The notes beneath the pieces are model-generated. The model was not told the DNA's origin, did no database searches, and was given only the letters and a program-made list of their open reading frames with translations. The position numbers and the translations under genes are program-made. Shown here one piece after another: positions 1 to 7,238 of a stretch of DNA of 11,345 nt (positions are counted from its first letter, which is position 1; the number at the start of each line of letters is the position of its first letter). Source of the DNA: Bifidobacterium breve (lineage in GTDB: Bacteria > Actinomycetota > Acidimicrobiia > Acidimicrobiales > Ilumatobacteraceae); contig CAMBWL010000019.1 of the NCBI GenBank assembly GCA_945871625.1, positions 1 to 11,345 of the forward strand, read 5' to 3'.

Positions 1-235
1 TCTTCGTCAGTGATGCACCGTCGGCCTCGGCCAAATTGCCGAGGTTCGCACCTGCGCAAAAAGCGGGGGCCGCACCAGTGACGACAAGCGCACCGACTTT
101 TTGATCGGCTTCGATATCGTTCATCGCGGCCGAAATATCTGCAACCATCTCGGCAGTCATCGTGTTGCGCTCTGCTGGATTATTCAGCGTTAGTGTCGCC
201 ACACCATCTTTTCGCTCAACCTGCACAAGACTCAT
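1..235 (-). CDS. Enoyl-CoA hydratase/isomerase (crotonase) family protein, C-terminal part outside window
   Basis: The reading frame begins at ATG 235-233 and runs off the left edge, so only about 78 N-terminal residues are seen. They read MSLVQVERKDGVATLTLNNP near the start, then a conserved stretch ALVVTGAAPAFCAGANL at about residues 49-65. This is the typical crotonase-fold beginning; the AFCAGANL segment corresponds to the family's FxAGADL block, which supplies one half of the oxyanion hole that stabilises the CoA-thioester enolate. The catalytic acidic residues that separate hydratases from isomerases lie in the missing part, so substrate and exact reaction cannot be given. The gene diverges from the next plus-strand gene across 38 bp. 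No Shine-Dalgarno sequence precedes the start. A beta-oxidation role is suggested by the acyl-CoA synthetase gene nearby, but they are not in one operon in this window. Confidence 0.9.
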   Translation of the reverse strand, partial: MSLVQVERKDGVATLTLNNPAERNTMTAEMVADISAAMNDIEADQKVGALVVTGAAPAFCAGANLGNLAEADGASLTK

Positions 236-258
236 GAGCATTTAGTTTGGCACATTGT

Positions 259-264
259 TAGCGT
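259..264 (+). promoter_or_regulatory. Possible -10 element for the gene at 274
   Basis: TAGCGT fits the actinobacterial -10 pattern TANNNT and ends 9 bases before the ATG at 274. Transcription would therefore start at or within a few bases of the start codon, giving a leaderless or nearly leaderless mRNA. No -35 box is evident, and short TANNNT matches are common by chance. Confidence 0.3.
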
Positions 265-273
265 GAGTACTGC

Positions 274-891
274 ATGTTGGACCATGTCTTTACTGATGCG
301 ATTAGCGCCTTGCGCGACGCCTTTTCAAATGCGTTTCTTGAACGCCAGGCATTTGACGAACATTTTCAATCAGACGTCTTGCTGGGCGATCTCGTCTGGG
401 AGACGAGCTACGGCCTGCCTGGCGAAGGTCGACCGCCGCGAGTCATTGCCCATGTCACGCTGACTTGGCCGAGTTGGAGCCAGGCAATTTATCGTGCATG
501 GTATACCGAAGAGATTTTTCATGAAGCGCCAGAGATTGAAATGCAAATAGTGTTTCGCATGCAACGACTCACTACGCAGCCCGACGCAAATCTTGTCGAA
601 AGCATCGCGCCGATCAAAAGCCCACAGATTGGCAAGGGCAAATTGGATCGCGAGGGCATCACGGTTGAAATAAATCATCCAACGCAGACGGACACAAAAT
701 CTGCCGATCGACTCGACTATGCAATCGAAGTGACATACGAAGGCAGCTATGAACTCGCCGAAGAAACCCTGCAGGACGGCACGAGCAAATTGCTGGATGA
801 AAATTTTGGCAGCCTCGGCGGTTGGATTGCGACAACGCTCGTGCGCCTTGGCGACCTCAAACTAACTTTCTTTCCGGCCGACGAAGTTTAA
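274..891 (+). CDS. Uncharacterised conserved-looking protein, 205 residues
   Basis: I do not recognise a named family with confidence. The 205-residue product has no signal peptide, no membrane segment and no cysteine, so it is probably a soluble cytoplasmic protein. Its composition looks like a real protein: an acidic, amphipathic N-terminal region (about 1-40), a Trp/aromatic-rich stretch with SYGLPGEG (45-52) and WPSWSQ (65-70) followed by YRAWY, an alternating beta-like region (about 85-160), and a C-terminal GGWIATTLVRLGDLKLTFF segment (182-200). I recall similar proteins from acidimicrobial genomes but cannot verify this. The ATG at 274 is preferred because no better in-frame start lies upstream; there is no Shine-Dalgarno sequence, but a TAGCGT element sits just upstream. 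The gene is divergent from the crotonase gene, and its stop codon overlaps that of the converging kinase gene. Confidence 0.75.
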   Translation: MLDHVFTDAISALRDAFSNAFLERQAFDEHFQSDVLLGDLVWETSYGLPGEGRPPRVIAHVTLTWPSWSQAIYRAWYTEEIFHEAPEIEMQIVFRMQRLTTQPDANLVESIAPIKSPQIGKGKLDREGITVEINHPTQTDTKSADRLDYAIEVTYEGSYELAEETLQDGTSKLLDENFGSLGGWIATTLVRLGDLKLTFFPADEV

Positions 892-1910
892 GAAAGCAAC
901 AAATCTTTCGGTACGACGGTCGCTAACGACACGAGCGGTCGCGGCCCCATGTGCGAGATGACTTCTGAGGCGACTAGTGAGGCGATCTTGCCACATTGCT
1001 CGATTGGTTTGCCGCGCACGAAGCCGTAAAGAAAACCGGCTGCATACATGTCGCCTGCCCCAGTGGCGTCAACCACACTGTCAACTGGCTCGGCGTCGAT
1101 AATCACGACCTCGTCACCGTCGATCACGACTGACCCATGCTCGTTGCGCGTGACGGCGGCAAATTCGCAATCTTCGCGCAACTGATGTAACCCATCGTTG
1201 ATCGACTCGACTTGATATAGCGCCTTGAGTTCGTCTTCGTTCGAAAACAAAATGTCGATGTCGTTTTTAACCAGCGACAAAAAGTCTGCGCGATGACGGT
1301 CTACGCAAAACGAATCTGAAAGCGTTAGCGCAACCCTGCGCCCCGCCGCATGCGCATATTCGGCCGCGGTTCGAAAAGCATCTTTAGCGGCATCACGGTC
1401 AAACAAATAACCCTCGAGAAGCACGACCGCGGCGCTCTGCACTGCTTCACGCGAAATATCTGCGGCGTCAAGCAACGAGGCTGCGCCCAAGAACGTGTTC
1501 ATCGTGCGATTGCCGTCCGGCGTGACGACGATCAAACACCGACCAGTGTCTTCGCTCGTGCAAGTCGCGCCCGGAAAGAACCTCACGCCCACCGTGTCAA
1601 GATCACGCTTGAAAGCATCACCGAGACGGTCTGCAGAAATCTTGCCGATAAACCCAGCCTTACCACTCAGGCTGGCCAACCCATAGGCCGTGTTGGCCGC
1701 CGAGCCGCCGCTCATCTCGGTGCGCGAGTGCACCAGCGAATGCAAATGTTTCGAGCGCTGAATGTCAACAAGGTTCATCGAACCTTTGACGATATTTTCG
1801 CGCACCAAAAAACTTTCGTCGACCGTCGCCAGAACATCGACCAACGCGTTGCCGATCGTCAACGCATCAAGACTCACGCCATCGACGGTCGTGAGATTAA
1901 CCGGGGGCAC
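888..1910 (-). CDS. PfkB-family carbohydrate kinase, adenosine-kinase-like
   Basis: The 340-residue product is a ribokinase/PfkB-fold kinase. Visible hallmarks are the N-terminal strand LDALTIGNALVDVLA (14-28), the first PfkB signature region with GGSAANTA (68-75), and the second signature DATGAGDMYAAGFLYG (281-296), in which the glycines form the anion hole and Asp287 is the predicted catalytic base. The opening (IGNALVDVLA, then ENIVKGSMNLVD) and the C-terminal HMGPRP resemble the adenosine-kinase-like subgroup common in alphaproteobacteria and actinobacteria, so ATP-dependent phosphorylation of adenosine or another nucleoside/sugar is the best guess; substrate cannot be settled from sequence alone. 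The start is a GTG only 7 bases after the acyl-CoA synthetase stop codon, with no Shine-Dalgarno sequence, which suggests cotranscription and translational coupling. A GTG at codon 12 is an alternative start. Its stop interlocks with the converging gene. Confidence 0.92.
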   Translation of the reverse strand: MPPVNLTTVDGVSLDALTIGNALVDVLATVDESFLVRENIVKGSMNLVDIQRSKHLHSLVHSRTEMSGGSAANTAYGLASLSGKAGFIGKISADRLGDAFKRDLDTVGVRFFPGATCTSEDTGRCLIVVTPDGNRTMNTFLGAASLLDAADISREAVQSAAVVLLEGYLFDRDAAKDAFRTAAEYAHAAGRRVALTLSDSFCVDRHRADFLSLVKNDIDILFSNEDELKALYQVESINDGLHQLREDCEFAAVTRNEHGSVVIDGDEVVIIDAEPVDSVVDATGAGDMYAAGFLYGFVRGKPIEQCGKIASLVASEVISHMGPRPLVSLATVVPKDLLLS

Positions 1911-1917
1911 GCGAAAA

Positions 1918-3636
1918 CTAACTCGTGCGAGAAGTCGCTGTAAGTTCGCCCTTGGTCAAGCGTTGTTGAAGTTCGCGCTTCAAAAACTTGCCGGCGGCAT
2001 TGCGCGGCAACGGCTCTTGCATCACAACGACATGCACCGGCACTTTGAATGCTGCGATTTTGCCTTCGAGAAACTTCCACAAATCTTGTGGATCAAGAAC
2101 CACGCCGGCTTTCGGCAAAATCGCTACGCCAACCTCTTCACCTAGGCGCTCGTGTGGCACGCCAAAAACCGCGGCCTCGTGCACGGCTGGGTGATCGTAG
2201 ATCGCGCTCTCAACCTCGGCGCCGTAGATGTTTTCGCCTGCCCGAAGAATCATGTCTTTGACACGATCTTCGACGTATACGAAACCTTCGGCGTCAATCC
2301 GGCCGATGTCACCCGAGCGCAGCCAGCCGTCGACGATCGTCTCGGCATTTGCTTCGGGGCGTTTCCAATATCCACGAATCAACATCGGGCCAAAGAACCA
2401 AATCTCGCCCGCTTCACCCGTTGGCAAGGGTTTTAGATTTTCGTCTCGCACTTCGACACGCATCGGCACTACTGCGCGACCAGTGCTGGTCGGATGCGCC
2501 AAATAGTCAGAACCAGTAATGGCAGGGCCAAACGCGTTTGTTTCGGTCATGCCGTAACCCAGTTGCGGGTTGCCATTTTTGACTTTGTCGTTGACTTTGC
2601 CGACAAGCGAAGTTGGCGATGGTGCTCCGCCGCCGCCAACCGCGCGCAAACTCGTCGTGTCGTATTTGTTGAATACCGACGAATTGACGAGATCCCAACT
2701 TTGCGTCGGCACGCCGACAAAATTCGTAATCTGCTCACGCTCGATCATTTCGAGAGCCTTCTCAGCATCCCACTTGTACATAATCGCTAGTTTCAAGCCG
2801 GCGATGAAACAACTCATCATCACTGGTACGCAACCAGTGACATGAAATAGGGGCACGATCAGAATAAACGAAGTTGGTATTTCTGGTCCCGTTACTTCTT
2901 TTAGTTTCGTGCCCGACATTGTGAGAATCGTGTTGCGCGACGAGAATGCCATCAACGAAGAAATGATCGCGCGATGCGTCGACACTGCACCCTTGGGTCG
3001 ACCAGTCGTACCCGAGGTGTAGAGAATCGTTGCGTCATCGTCAGACTTGATGTCAACAGCCGGACATTTCAATGCCGCCTTCAAGTGCGGCGCCAAAGCA
3101 TCTTGCCATTTGTCGACACCGCTCGGCAACGGCTGCTCGGCTCGCACAACCAGAACTTTGACGCCGAGTTTCTTGCAACATTGCGCGGCGACGTCAAAGC
3201 GTTGCTGATCGCAAATCAAAACCGTTGCGCCAGAGTCCTGCAATGCAAAATCCATTTCGTCTTCGACCCACCACGAATTCATTGACACGGAGATGGCGCC
3301 AACCGAGATGATCGCCGCGAACGACATCACCCATTCGGGATAATTGCGCATCGCGACCGCAACTCGGTCGCCTTTCTTGATGCCATAACTGTTTACGAGC
3401 AGATTTGACAGCGCATCAATTTGATCCATGGCTTGGGTGAATGTGTATGTCTCGCCTTCATACACGAGAAACGTCTTGTCGCCATGGCCGCGTGCGCCAG
3501 CAAAAACCTGACCCAGATGCGCTGGTGCGTTCTTGAACACCTGCATCTTGACGCCAAACACCTCGGCGTCTATCAGTTCGAAAATCTGCCCAGGCGCAGT
3601 AACAGCAAGATTCGCCTCGGTCCATGTCATTGTCAT
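1918..3636 (-). CDS. Fatty-acyl-CoA synthetase (AMP-forming ligase, ANL superfamily)
   Basis: The 572-residue product carries every core motif of class I adenylate-forming enzymes: the Thr/Ser/Gly-rich phosphate loop YTSGTTGRPKG (206-216), YGMTETN (361-367), SGDIG with the ribose-binding Asp (441-445), the hinge region DRVKDMILRAGENIYG (457-472), and the C-terminal PRNAAGK with catalytic Lys550. It should activate a carboxylic acid with ATP to an acyl-adenylate and transfer it to CoA. GENIYGAEVE and the overall length are typical of medium/long-chain fatty-acid ligases, but chain length cannot be read from the sequence. Several starts are close together (ATG 3636, 3630, 3625); the first is given. 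A G-rich GGGCGGGG lies 8 bases upstream of it and could act as a weak ribosome-binding site. The kinase gene follows 7 bp downstream in the same operon. A 21-bp inverted repeat lies upstream. Confidence 0.95.
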   Translation of the reverse strand: MTMTWTEANLAVTAPGQIFELIDAEVFGVKMQVFKNAPAHLGQVFAGARGHGDKTFLVYEGETYTFTQAMDQIDALSNLLVNSYGIKKGDRVAVAMRNYPEWVMSFAAIISVGAISVSMNSWWVEDEMDFALQDSGATVLICDQQRFDVAAQCCKKLGVKVLVVRAEQPLPSGVDKWQDALAPHLKAALKCPAVDIKSDDDATILYTSGTTGRPKGAVSTHRAIISSLMAFSSRNTILTMSGTKLKEVTGPEIPTSFILIVPLFHVTGCVPVMMSCFIAGLKLAIMYKWDAEKALEMIEREQITNFVGVPTQSWDLVNSSVFNKYDTTSLRAVGGGGAPSPTSLVGKVNDKVKNGNPQLGYGMTETNAFGPAITGSDYLAHPTSTGRAVVPMRVEVRDENLKPLPTGEAGEIWFFGPMLIRGYWKRPEANAETIVDGWLRSGDIGRIDAEGFVYVEDRVKDMILRAGENIYGAEVESAIYDHPAVHEAAVFGVPHERLGEEVGVAILPKAGVVLDPQDLWKFLEGKIAAFKVPVHVVVMQEPLPRNAAGKFLKRELQQRLTKGELTATSRTS

Positions 3637-3676
3637 TTGCGAAGCCCCGCCCTGCCTATTGAATAGTCGACCATTT

Positions 3677-3697
3677 TGGCACTCAGATATTGTGCCA
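3677..3697. repeat. 21-bp inverted repeat TGGCAC-N9-GTGCCA upstream of the acyl-CoA synthetase gene
   Basis: Perfect 6-bp arms with a 9-base centre lie between the tRNA-Ala 3' end (3730) and the synthetase start (3636). The dyad is 41 bases upstream of the start codon, a sensible place for a dimeric repressor operator, for example a TetR/GntR-type fatty-acid regulator. As RNA it could also fold into a short hairpin after the tRNA, but no T-run follows on either strand, so it is a poor intrinsic terminator. The regulator is unknown. Confidence 0.4.
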
Positions 3698-3729
3698 CTC
3701 GGCCGTGTTCACCGCCTAACCGTGAATTG

Positions 3730-3802
3730 TGGAGCTGAGGGGAATTGAACCCCTGGCCTGTACATTGCGAACGTACCGCTCTACCAACTGAGCTACAGCC
3801 CC
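3730..3802 (-). tRNA. tRNA-Ala (anticodon CGC)
   Basis: The minus strand folds into a complete 73-nt cloverleaf: acceptor arms GGGGCTG/CAGCTCC with discriminator A73, D arm GCTC-AGTTGGTA-GAGC, anticodon stem GTACG/TGTAC with loop TTCGCAA, a 5-nt variable loop, and T arm AGGGG-TTCAATT-CCCCT. The anticodon CGC reads GCG (alanine), and the acceptor contains the G3:U70 wobble pair that is the main identity element for alanyl-tRNA synthetase, which confirms the assignment independently. CCA is not encoded (A73 is followed by CAA), so it must be added by CCA-adding enzyme, as usual in actinobacteria. The gene begins 25 bp after the stop codon of the upstream minus-strand membrane-protein gene, so it may be processed from that transcript. 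Confidence 0.97.
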
Positions 3803-3827
3803 GAATAGCGTTGAATTGTTTGGCGAG

Positions 3828-4352
3828 TTAGGCGGCGCGGTTACGAAACTGACGCATATAGCGCGTGCTATCGCGCTGCAAGCGAAGTTGCACCAGCCAA
3901 TAGCAATAACCGAGCAAGCCAATCAGGCTCAGCGTGAACGCATAAACCAAAACGATCGAGCCAGTCGTGAACGCCAAGAACAACGAAACCACCGCCGCTG
4001 TAGCCAGACCAACAACCGTATGTTGACGGCGCTGACGAACAAGTTCGCGAGCGTAAAAATCGCCCGAGCGCGGCTGATGCGAGCGGGTGCCTTGTGGTCG
4101 CAAAATCGGGCCGGTTAGATGCGATAAATGACTCGCCTGACGCAAACGGCTCTGGTTTGGCGCCAGTTCGCGAGACATACCCCTCAACTGCCCCTGCGGA
4201 TGGCGCAGATTAGAGCTCTGCAAAGTCGAGAGGTGACGACGAAAATGGCTCACCGAAATTGTCGGTGATTTGTTTATTCGGGCTCGTACTAGGGGTGGCA
4301 AAAGAACTGCCAGCCAAGCGGCACCAACGATCAGAAGAATTAACTTGCTCAT
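3828..4352 (-). CDS. Three-segment membrane protein, GlpR/SepX-like
   Basis: The 174-residue product has one N-terminal hydrophobic segment (about 4-22, containing AAWLAVLLPPLVR), a basic, Gln/Ser-rich hydrophilic region (about 23-110) and a hydrophobic hairpin of two segments (about 112-130 and 132-156) followed by a basic tail. The N-terminal segment ending in a W-A-x-L-L-P-P-x-x-R pattern, the following SVSHFRRHLSTLQ block and the layout of one plus two membrane segments match what I recall of actinobacterial GlpR/SepX. That protein is a septal membrane component in Streptomyces and the membrane receptor of the gephyrin-like Glp in Corynebacterium. Genomic context supports it: a moeA homologue and galU lie nearby, as in those genomes. 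The large loop is much shorter than in Streptomyces SepX. The identification is an inference. A stand-alone unknown membrane protein remains possible. Confidence 0.6.
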   Translation of the reverse strand: MSKLILLIVGAAWLAVLLPPLVRARINKSPTISVSHFRRHLSTLQSSNLRHPQGQLRGMSRELAPNQSRLRQASHLSHLTGPILRPQGTRSHQPRSGDFYARELVRQRRQHTVVGLATAAVVSLFLAFTTGSIVLVYAFTLSLIGLLGYCYWLVQLRLQRDSTRYMRQFRNRAA

Positions 4353-4463
4353 GAGGTCTTCTAAGTGTATTACGGGTTGGCCAGATCACTACCCAAGCCT
4401 CTCAAAGCCTTAAAACTATGGGAACCGCCAAGAAAAATTTATGGATGAACTAGCGCCCGAACC
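4353..4463 (-). promoter_or_regulatory. 111-bp intergenic region, likely promoter of the GlpR/SepX-like gene
   Basis: This is the longest gene-free stretch in the window and separates moaC from the membrane-protein gene on the same strand. On the minus strand a TACACT (4369-4364) fitting TANNNT ends 11 bases before the ATG at 4352. No convincing -35 box and no hairpin with a T-run after moaC were found, so whether the membrane-protein gene has its own promoter or is cotranscribed with moaC is not settled. Confidence 0.35.
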
Positions 4464-4943
4464 TCACGCCTCGCGCCGATAGGTGCCCTGTCGCCCACCC
4501 GACTTCTCCCACAAAGTGAGTTCGCCAATGACCATCGCGCGGTCGGCGCTCTTGCACATGTCGTAGATCGTCAGTGCGGCGACCGAGCAAGCATGCAGCG
4601 CTTCCATTTCGACGCCTGTGCGGTCAACCGTGTCGACTTGCGCTTCGACCGCAATGTGGTCGTCGCCGAATTCAAAGTTGATGTACACAGCCCCAACCAA
4701 CAACGGATGACATAGCGGAATCATCTCGGCCGTGCGCTTTGACGCCTGAATGCCCGCGACGCGCGCGACGGCGAGCACATCACCTTTTTTCACTTCACGA
4801 TTAACGATCGCCGCCGTTGTTTCGGGTTTCATAAAAACTTTGCACCTAGCCACCGCGCGACGATGCGTCGGTTCTTTTGGAGTTACATCGACCATGCGGG
4901 CTCGACCCATCGGGTCGAGATGGGAAAAATTCAGGTCAGACAT
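4464..4943 (-). CDS. moaC: Cyclic pyranopterin monophosphate synthase MoaC
   Basis: The 159-residue product is a full-length MoaC. It converts 3',8-cyclo-7,8-dihydro-GTP, made by MoaA, to cyclic pyranopterin monophosphate, the first stable molybdenum-cofactor precursor, in the cytoplasm as a hexamer. Conserved blocks are MVDVTPKEPTHRRA (17-30), KKGDVLAVARVAGIQASKRT (52-71), IPLCHPL (75-81), TGVEMEALHACSVAALTIYD (109-128) and the end block KSGGRQG. Residues matching the E. coli catalytic set are present: Lys53 (K51 in E. coli), Asp128 and Lys131. The gene starts 18 bp after the moaA stop. A weak GAAG lies about 7 bases upstream of the ATG. It is the last of the three mo genes in this transcription unit. 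Confidence 0.97.
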   Translation of the reverse strand: MSDLNFSHLDPMGRARMVDVTPKEPTHRRAVARCKVFMKPETTAAIVNREVKKGDVLAVARVAGIQASKRTAEMIPLCHPLLVGAVYINFEFGDDHIAVEAQVDTVDRTGVEMEALHACSVAALTIYDMCKSADRAMVIGELTLWEKSGGRQGTYRREA

Positions 4944-4961
4944 GATTCTTCAACGTCATGA

Positions 4962-5981
4962 CTAGCCGCCGATCTGACTCATCGAGCGCTTAGGTCGAAC
5001 GAATGTGACGTTGCCGATCGCGTGTCCCGCCCACTTGGTGCCGACTGCGCGTGCAATCTCAGATGCGATCGCATCGTCGGTCGCGGTGCCACGTAACATG
5101 GCGCGCAAATCAAACTCGGTCGTCGAGAACAAGCAAGTGCGAAATTGCCCTTCCGCAGTCAATCGCACACGATCGCAATCACCGCAAAACGGCTTTGTCA
5201 CCGACGGAATCACGCCAATTGTGCCGGCGCCGTCAAGATACCGCCAGCGATCTGCGGGTGCTGCGCCACGTGCTGCAACTTGCTCAAGTGGATAGACGTT
5301 GTTGATCGTCGCCACGATTTCATCTTGACCGACTACATCGTTGCGTTGCCACTGACCTTGTGCGTCAAGTGGCATGAATTCAATAAATCTCACTTCAATT
5401 TTTTTGTCGCGCCCAAAACTGGCAAGTGCCAAAATTTCATCGTCGTTTACACCGCGCTGAATAACAGCGTTAATTTTGACTGGTGCAAAACCGGCTTGAA
5501 TCGCCGAATCAATTCCGTCCAAGACATTTGCTAAGTGATCGCGACGAGTGATCTTGAGAAACCTTTCGCTTTGCAGAGTGTCGAGGCTGATGTTGATCCG
5601 CGACAATCCTGCAGATTTGAGATCGTCTGCGAGCAAACGCAATGTTGCGCCGTTTGTCGTCAGCGCTATATCGATATTTTTGCCCGCCATCGGCGACTTG
5701 GCGGTGCTCGGCACTTTCAGTTGCGCGAGTTTTTCGACCAACATCGGCAAGTGCGCCCGCACCGTCGGCTCGCCACCCGTCAAACGAATGCTGTCGACAT
5801 CGAATCGATGCACACAGATCGTCGCCAACCGTTCGATTTCTTCGAAACTTAAAATATCTTTGCGATCCAACCACGTCATTCCCTCTTCGGGCATGCAATA
5901 GGTGCAACGAAAATTGCAGCGATCGGTTATCGAAATTCGCAAGTCGCGGACAGTTCTGCCGAACGGATCAATTAGTTGCAT
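4962..5981 (-). CDS. moaA: GTP 3',8-cyclase MoaA (radical SAM)
   Basis: The 339-residue product is a complete MoaA, which uses a 5'-deoxyadenosyl radical to cyclise GTP in the first step of molybdenum-cofactor synthesis. The radical SAM cluster cysteines are Cys22, Cys26 and Cys29 (CNFRCTYC), followed by the SAM-binding LTGGEPTVR (68-75 region). The second, GTP-binding 4Fe-4S cluster is ligated by Cys266, Cys269 and Cys283 (CGDC...RTC). The chain ends in the essential double glycine (MSQIGG), which in MoaA inserts into the active site, so the C terminus is intact. Length and motif spacing are normal. The gene begins 26 bp after the moeA stop; a GGAA lies about 10 bases before the ATG. Oxygen sensitivity of the clusters is a family property. 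Confidence 0.98.
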   Translation of the reverse strand: MQLIDPFGRTVRDLRISITDRCNFRCTYCMPEEGMTWLDRKDILSFEEIERLATICVHRFDVDSIRLTGGEPTVRAHLPMLVEKLAQLKVPSTAKSPMAGKNIDIALTTNGATLRLLADDLKSAGLSRINISLDTLQSERFLKITRRDHLANVLDGIDSAIQAGFAPVKINAVIQRGVNDDEILALASFGRDKKIEVRFIEFMPLDAQGQWQRNDVVGQDEIVATINNVYPLEQVAARGAAPADRWRYLDGAGTIGVIPSVTKPFCGDCDRVRLTAEGQFRTCLFSTTEFDLRAMLRGTATDDAIASEIARAVGTKWAGHAIGNVTFVRPKRSMSQIGG

Positions 5982-6007
5982 GATCGCATTTCCATAGATT
6001 GAGCATA

Positions 6008-7225
6008 TTACGCAAGCAACATCACTTCTACTTCGGCGCCAAGTGCCAACCCATGACCGTCGGGCACCATCGCCAGACCGTTGGCCTGCGCCGTGGCTGC
6101 AAGTTGATGGCTACCCTGCGGCCCCGTGTCGCGAATATGCAATCGCCCATCCTCGGCGAACTCGCCGAACACTCGCATGAAATGAATTTTGCCATCTTGC
6201 TTGCGCTTCATCGGTGCGTCAACAATCGCTCGCACGGTCGGTCGCATCAAATTTTGCGTGTGACCCATAATTTTGCGCAAAGCGGGTCGCGCCAACAATT
6301 CAAAACTGATCATCGACGACACTGGGTTGCCCGGCAATCCAAAAACGGGGATAACTCGCGAGTCGCTTGTTGTTAGTTTGCCAAAAGCAAAAGGTTTCGC
6401 GGGCTTGATTGCCATCTGCATCCACTTCATGTCGGCGATGCGCGACAAAACAATTTTCACTACATCAAAGTCTCCCTGACCAACGCCACCACTCGTTACG
6501 ATCGCATCACACCGTGTTGCGACCTCGCGTAATTTGCTTTCAAGCACTGCTTCATCGTCGGCGACAATGCCGAGATTTATCACTTCACAGCCAGTCGCGC
6601 TGATCATGGCTGACAACATTGTTAAGTTGCTCTCGCGAATCTGCCCCGGCTTCAGTTCTGATCCGTCAATCACGAGCTCGTCACCAGTCGAAAGCATCGC
6701 CACGCGCAAACGTGGATACGACAAAACTCTTCGGGCGTTAATGCCTGCCAACACGCCAATGCCCGCACTGTTGATCAACGCGCCAGTTTTAAAAACAACA
6801 TCTCCGGCACGAACATCTTCGCCGATTTCGCGAATTGCATCGCCGACTTTGGCTGGCTTGTTGCATCGCACGCGTGACGCGCTTAGTTCGGTCGCGTCTT
6901 CGATCATCACCACGGCATCAGCGCCCTGTGGCATCGGCGCGCCAGTCATAATCCGTGCAGCCTGACCCACGCCAATTTCATAGTCAGCAACATGACCAGC
7001 GCCAATAATGCCAAGCACTTCAAGTTCGACGCCAGCAGTCGTCACGTCTTGCGCACGCACGGCGTAGCCGTCGACAGCAGTATTGGCAAACGGAGGAATA
7101 AATTCAGTCGCGACAATATCTTGTGCCACAACTCGCCCCGACATCGATTCACAGTCGACCATCACCGGTGCGGCTGGTTCGCATCCACCGATCACGATCT
7201 GCTGCGCTTCGACCAAAGAAATCAC
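6008..7225 (-). CDS. moeA: Molybdopterin molybdenumtransferase MoeA, possibly Glp-like
   Basis: The 405-residue product is a full-length MoeA/gephyrin-E-domain protein. MoeA inserts molybdate into adenylylated molybdopterin to give active Moco. Motifs visible: FANTAVDGYAV (46-56, family FDNSAMDGYA, Asp52), RIMTGAPMPQGADAVV (91-106, Thr94), GEDVRAGDVV (135-144, Asp137), STGDEL (179-184, Glu183), the MPT-binding TSGGVGQGDFD (244-254; usual form TSGGVSVGDYD), IKPAKPFAFG (273-282) and GLPGNPVSS (296-304). Catalytic residues known from E. coli MoeA appear kept, so enzymatic function is likely. In Corynebacterium a MoeA homologue (Glp) encoded near galU and glpR binds FtsZ; the same neighbours occur here, so a second role is conceivable. 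Start: GTG at 7225 is the only start codon before an in-frame upstream stop. It heads the moeA-moaA-moaC unit. Confidence 0.95.
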   Translation of the reverse strand: MISLVEAQQIVIGGCEPAAPVMVDCESMSGRVVAQDIVATEFIPPFANTAVDGYAVRAQDVTTAGVELEVLGIIGAGHVADYEIGVGQAARIMTGAPMPQGADAVVMIEDATELSASRVRCNKPAKVGDAIREIGEDVRAGDVVFKTGALINSAGIGVLAGINARRVLSYPRLRVAMLSTGDELVIDGSELKPGQIRESNLTMLSAMISATGCEVINLGIVADDEAVLESKLREVATRCDAIVTSGGVGQGDFDVVKIVLSRIADMKWMQMAIKPAKPFAFGKLTTSDSRVIPVFGLPGNPVSSMISFELLARPALRKIMGHTQNLMRPTVRAIVDAPMKRKQDGKIHFMRVFGEFAEDGRLHIRDTGPQGSHQLAATAQANGLAMVPDGHGLALGAEVEVMLLA

Positions 7226-7232
7226 AGCGCTG

Positions 7233-7238
7233 ACGGTA
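7233..7238 (-). promoter_or_regulatory. Possible -10 element of moeA
   Basis: On the minus strand TACCGT fits TANNNT and ends 7 bases before the moeA GTG, the spacing expected of a leaderless mRNA. No Shine-Dalgarno sequence precedes the GTG, which fits. The whole divergent gap to the next gene is only 32 bp, so the promoter must lie here or inside the opposite gene. Confidence 0.35.

Noticed and set aside
231..238. Palindrome CTCATGAG at the crotonase start, also present at the GlpR-like start (4349-4354 region)
   Set aside because: It arises largely from ATG-AGN/CTC codon context and has no larger flanking similarity; probably coincidence.
241..256. Shared TTTGGCAC word upstream of the crotonase gene and in the inverted repeat before the acyl-CoA synthetase gene
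   Set aside because: Only one half-site is present near the crotonase gene, and a single shared 8-mer in 11 kb is expected by chance fairly often; the same word also occurs inside galU.
1350..1943. Plus-strand frame of 197 codons opposite the PfkB gene
   Set aside because: It is antisense to a kinase gene with all family motifs, is rich in Arg/His/Gln as shadow frames are, and matches no family I know.
3677..3697. TGGCAC as a sigma-54 -24 element
   Set aside because: On neither strand is TGGCAC followed at the right spacing by a TTGC -12 element, and actinobacteria generally lack sigma-54.
4390..4415. AGCCT repeats in the moaC to GlpR-like intergenic region
   Set aside because: The two copies are direct, not inverted, only about 5 bases long, and give no hairpin or riboswitch-like fold.
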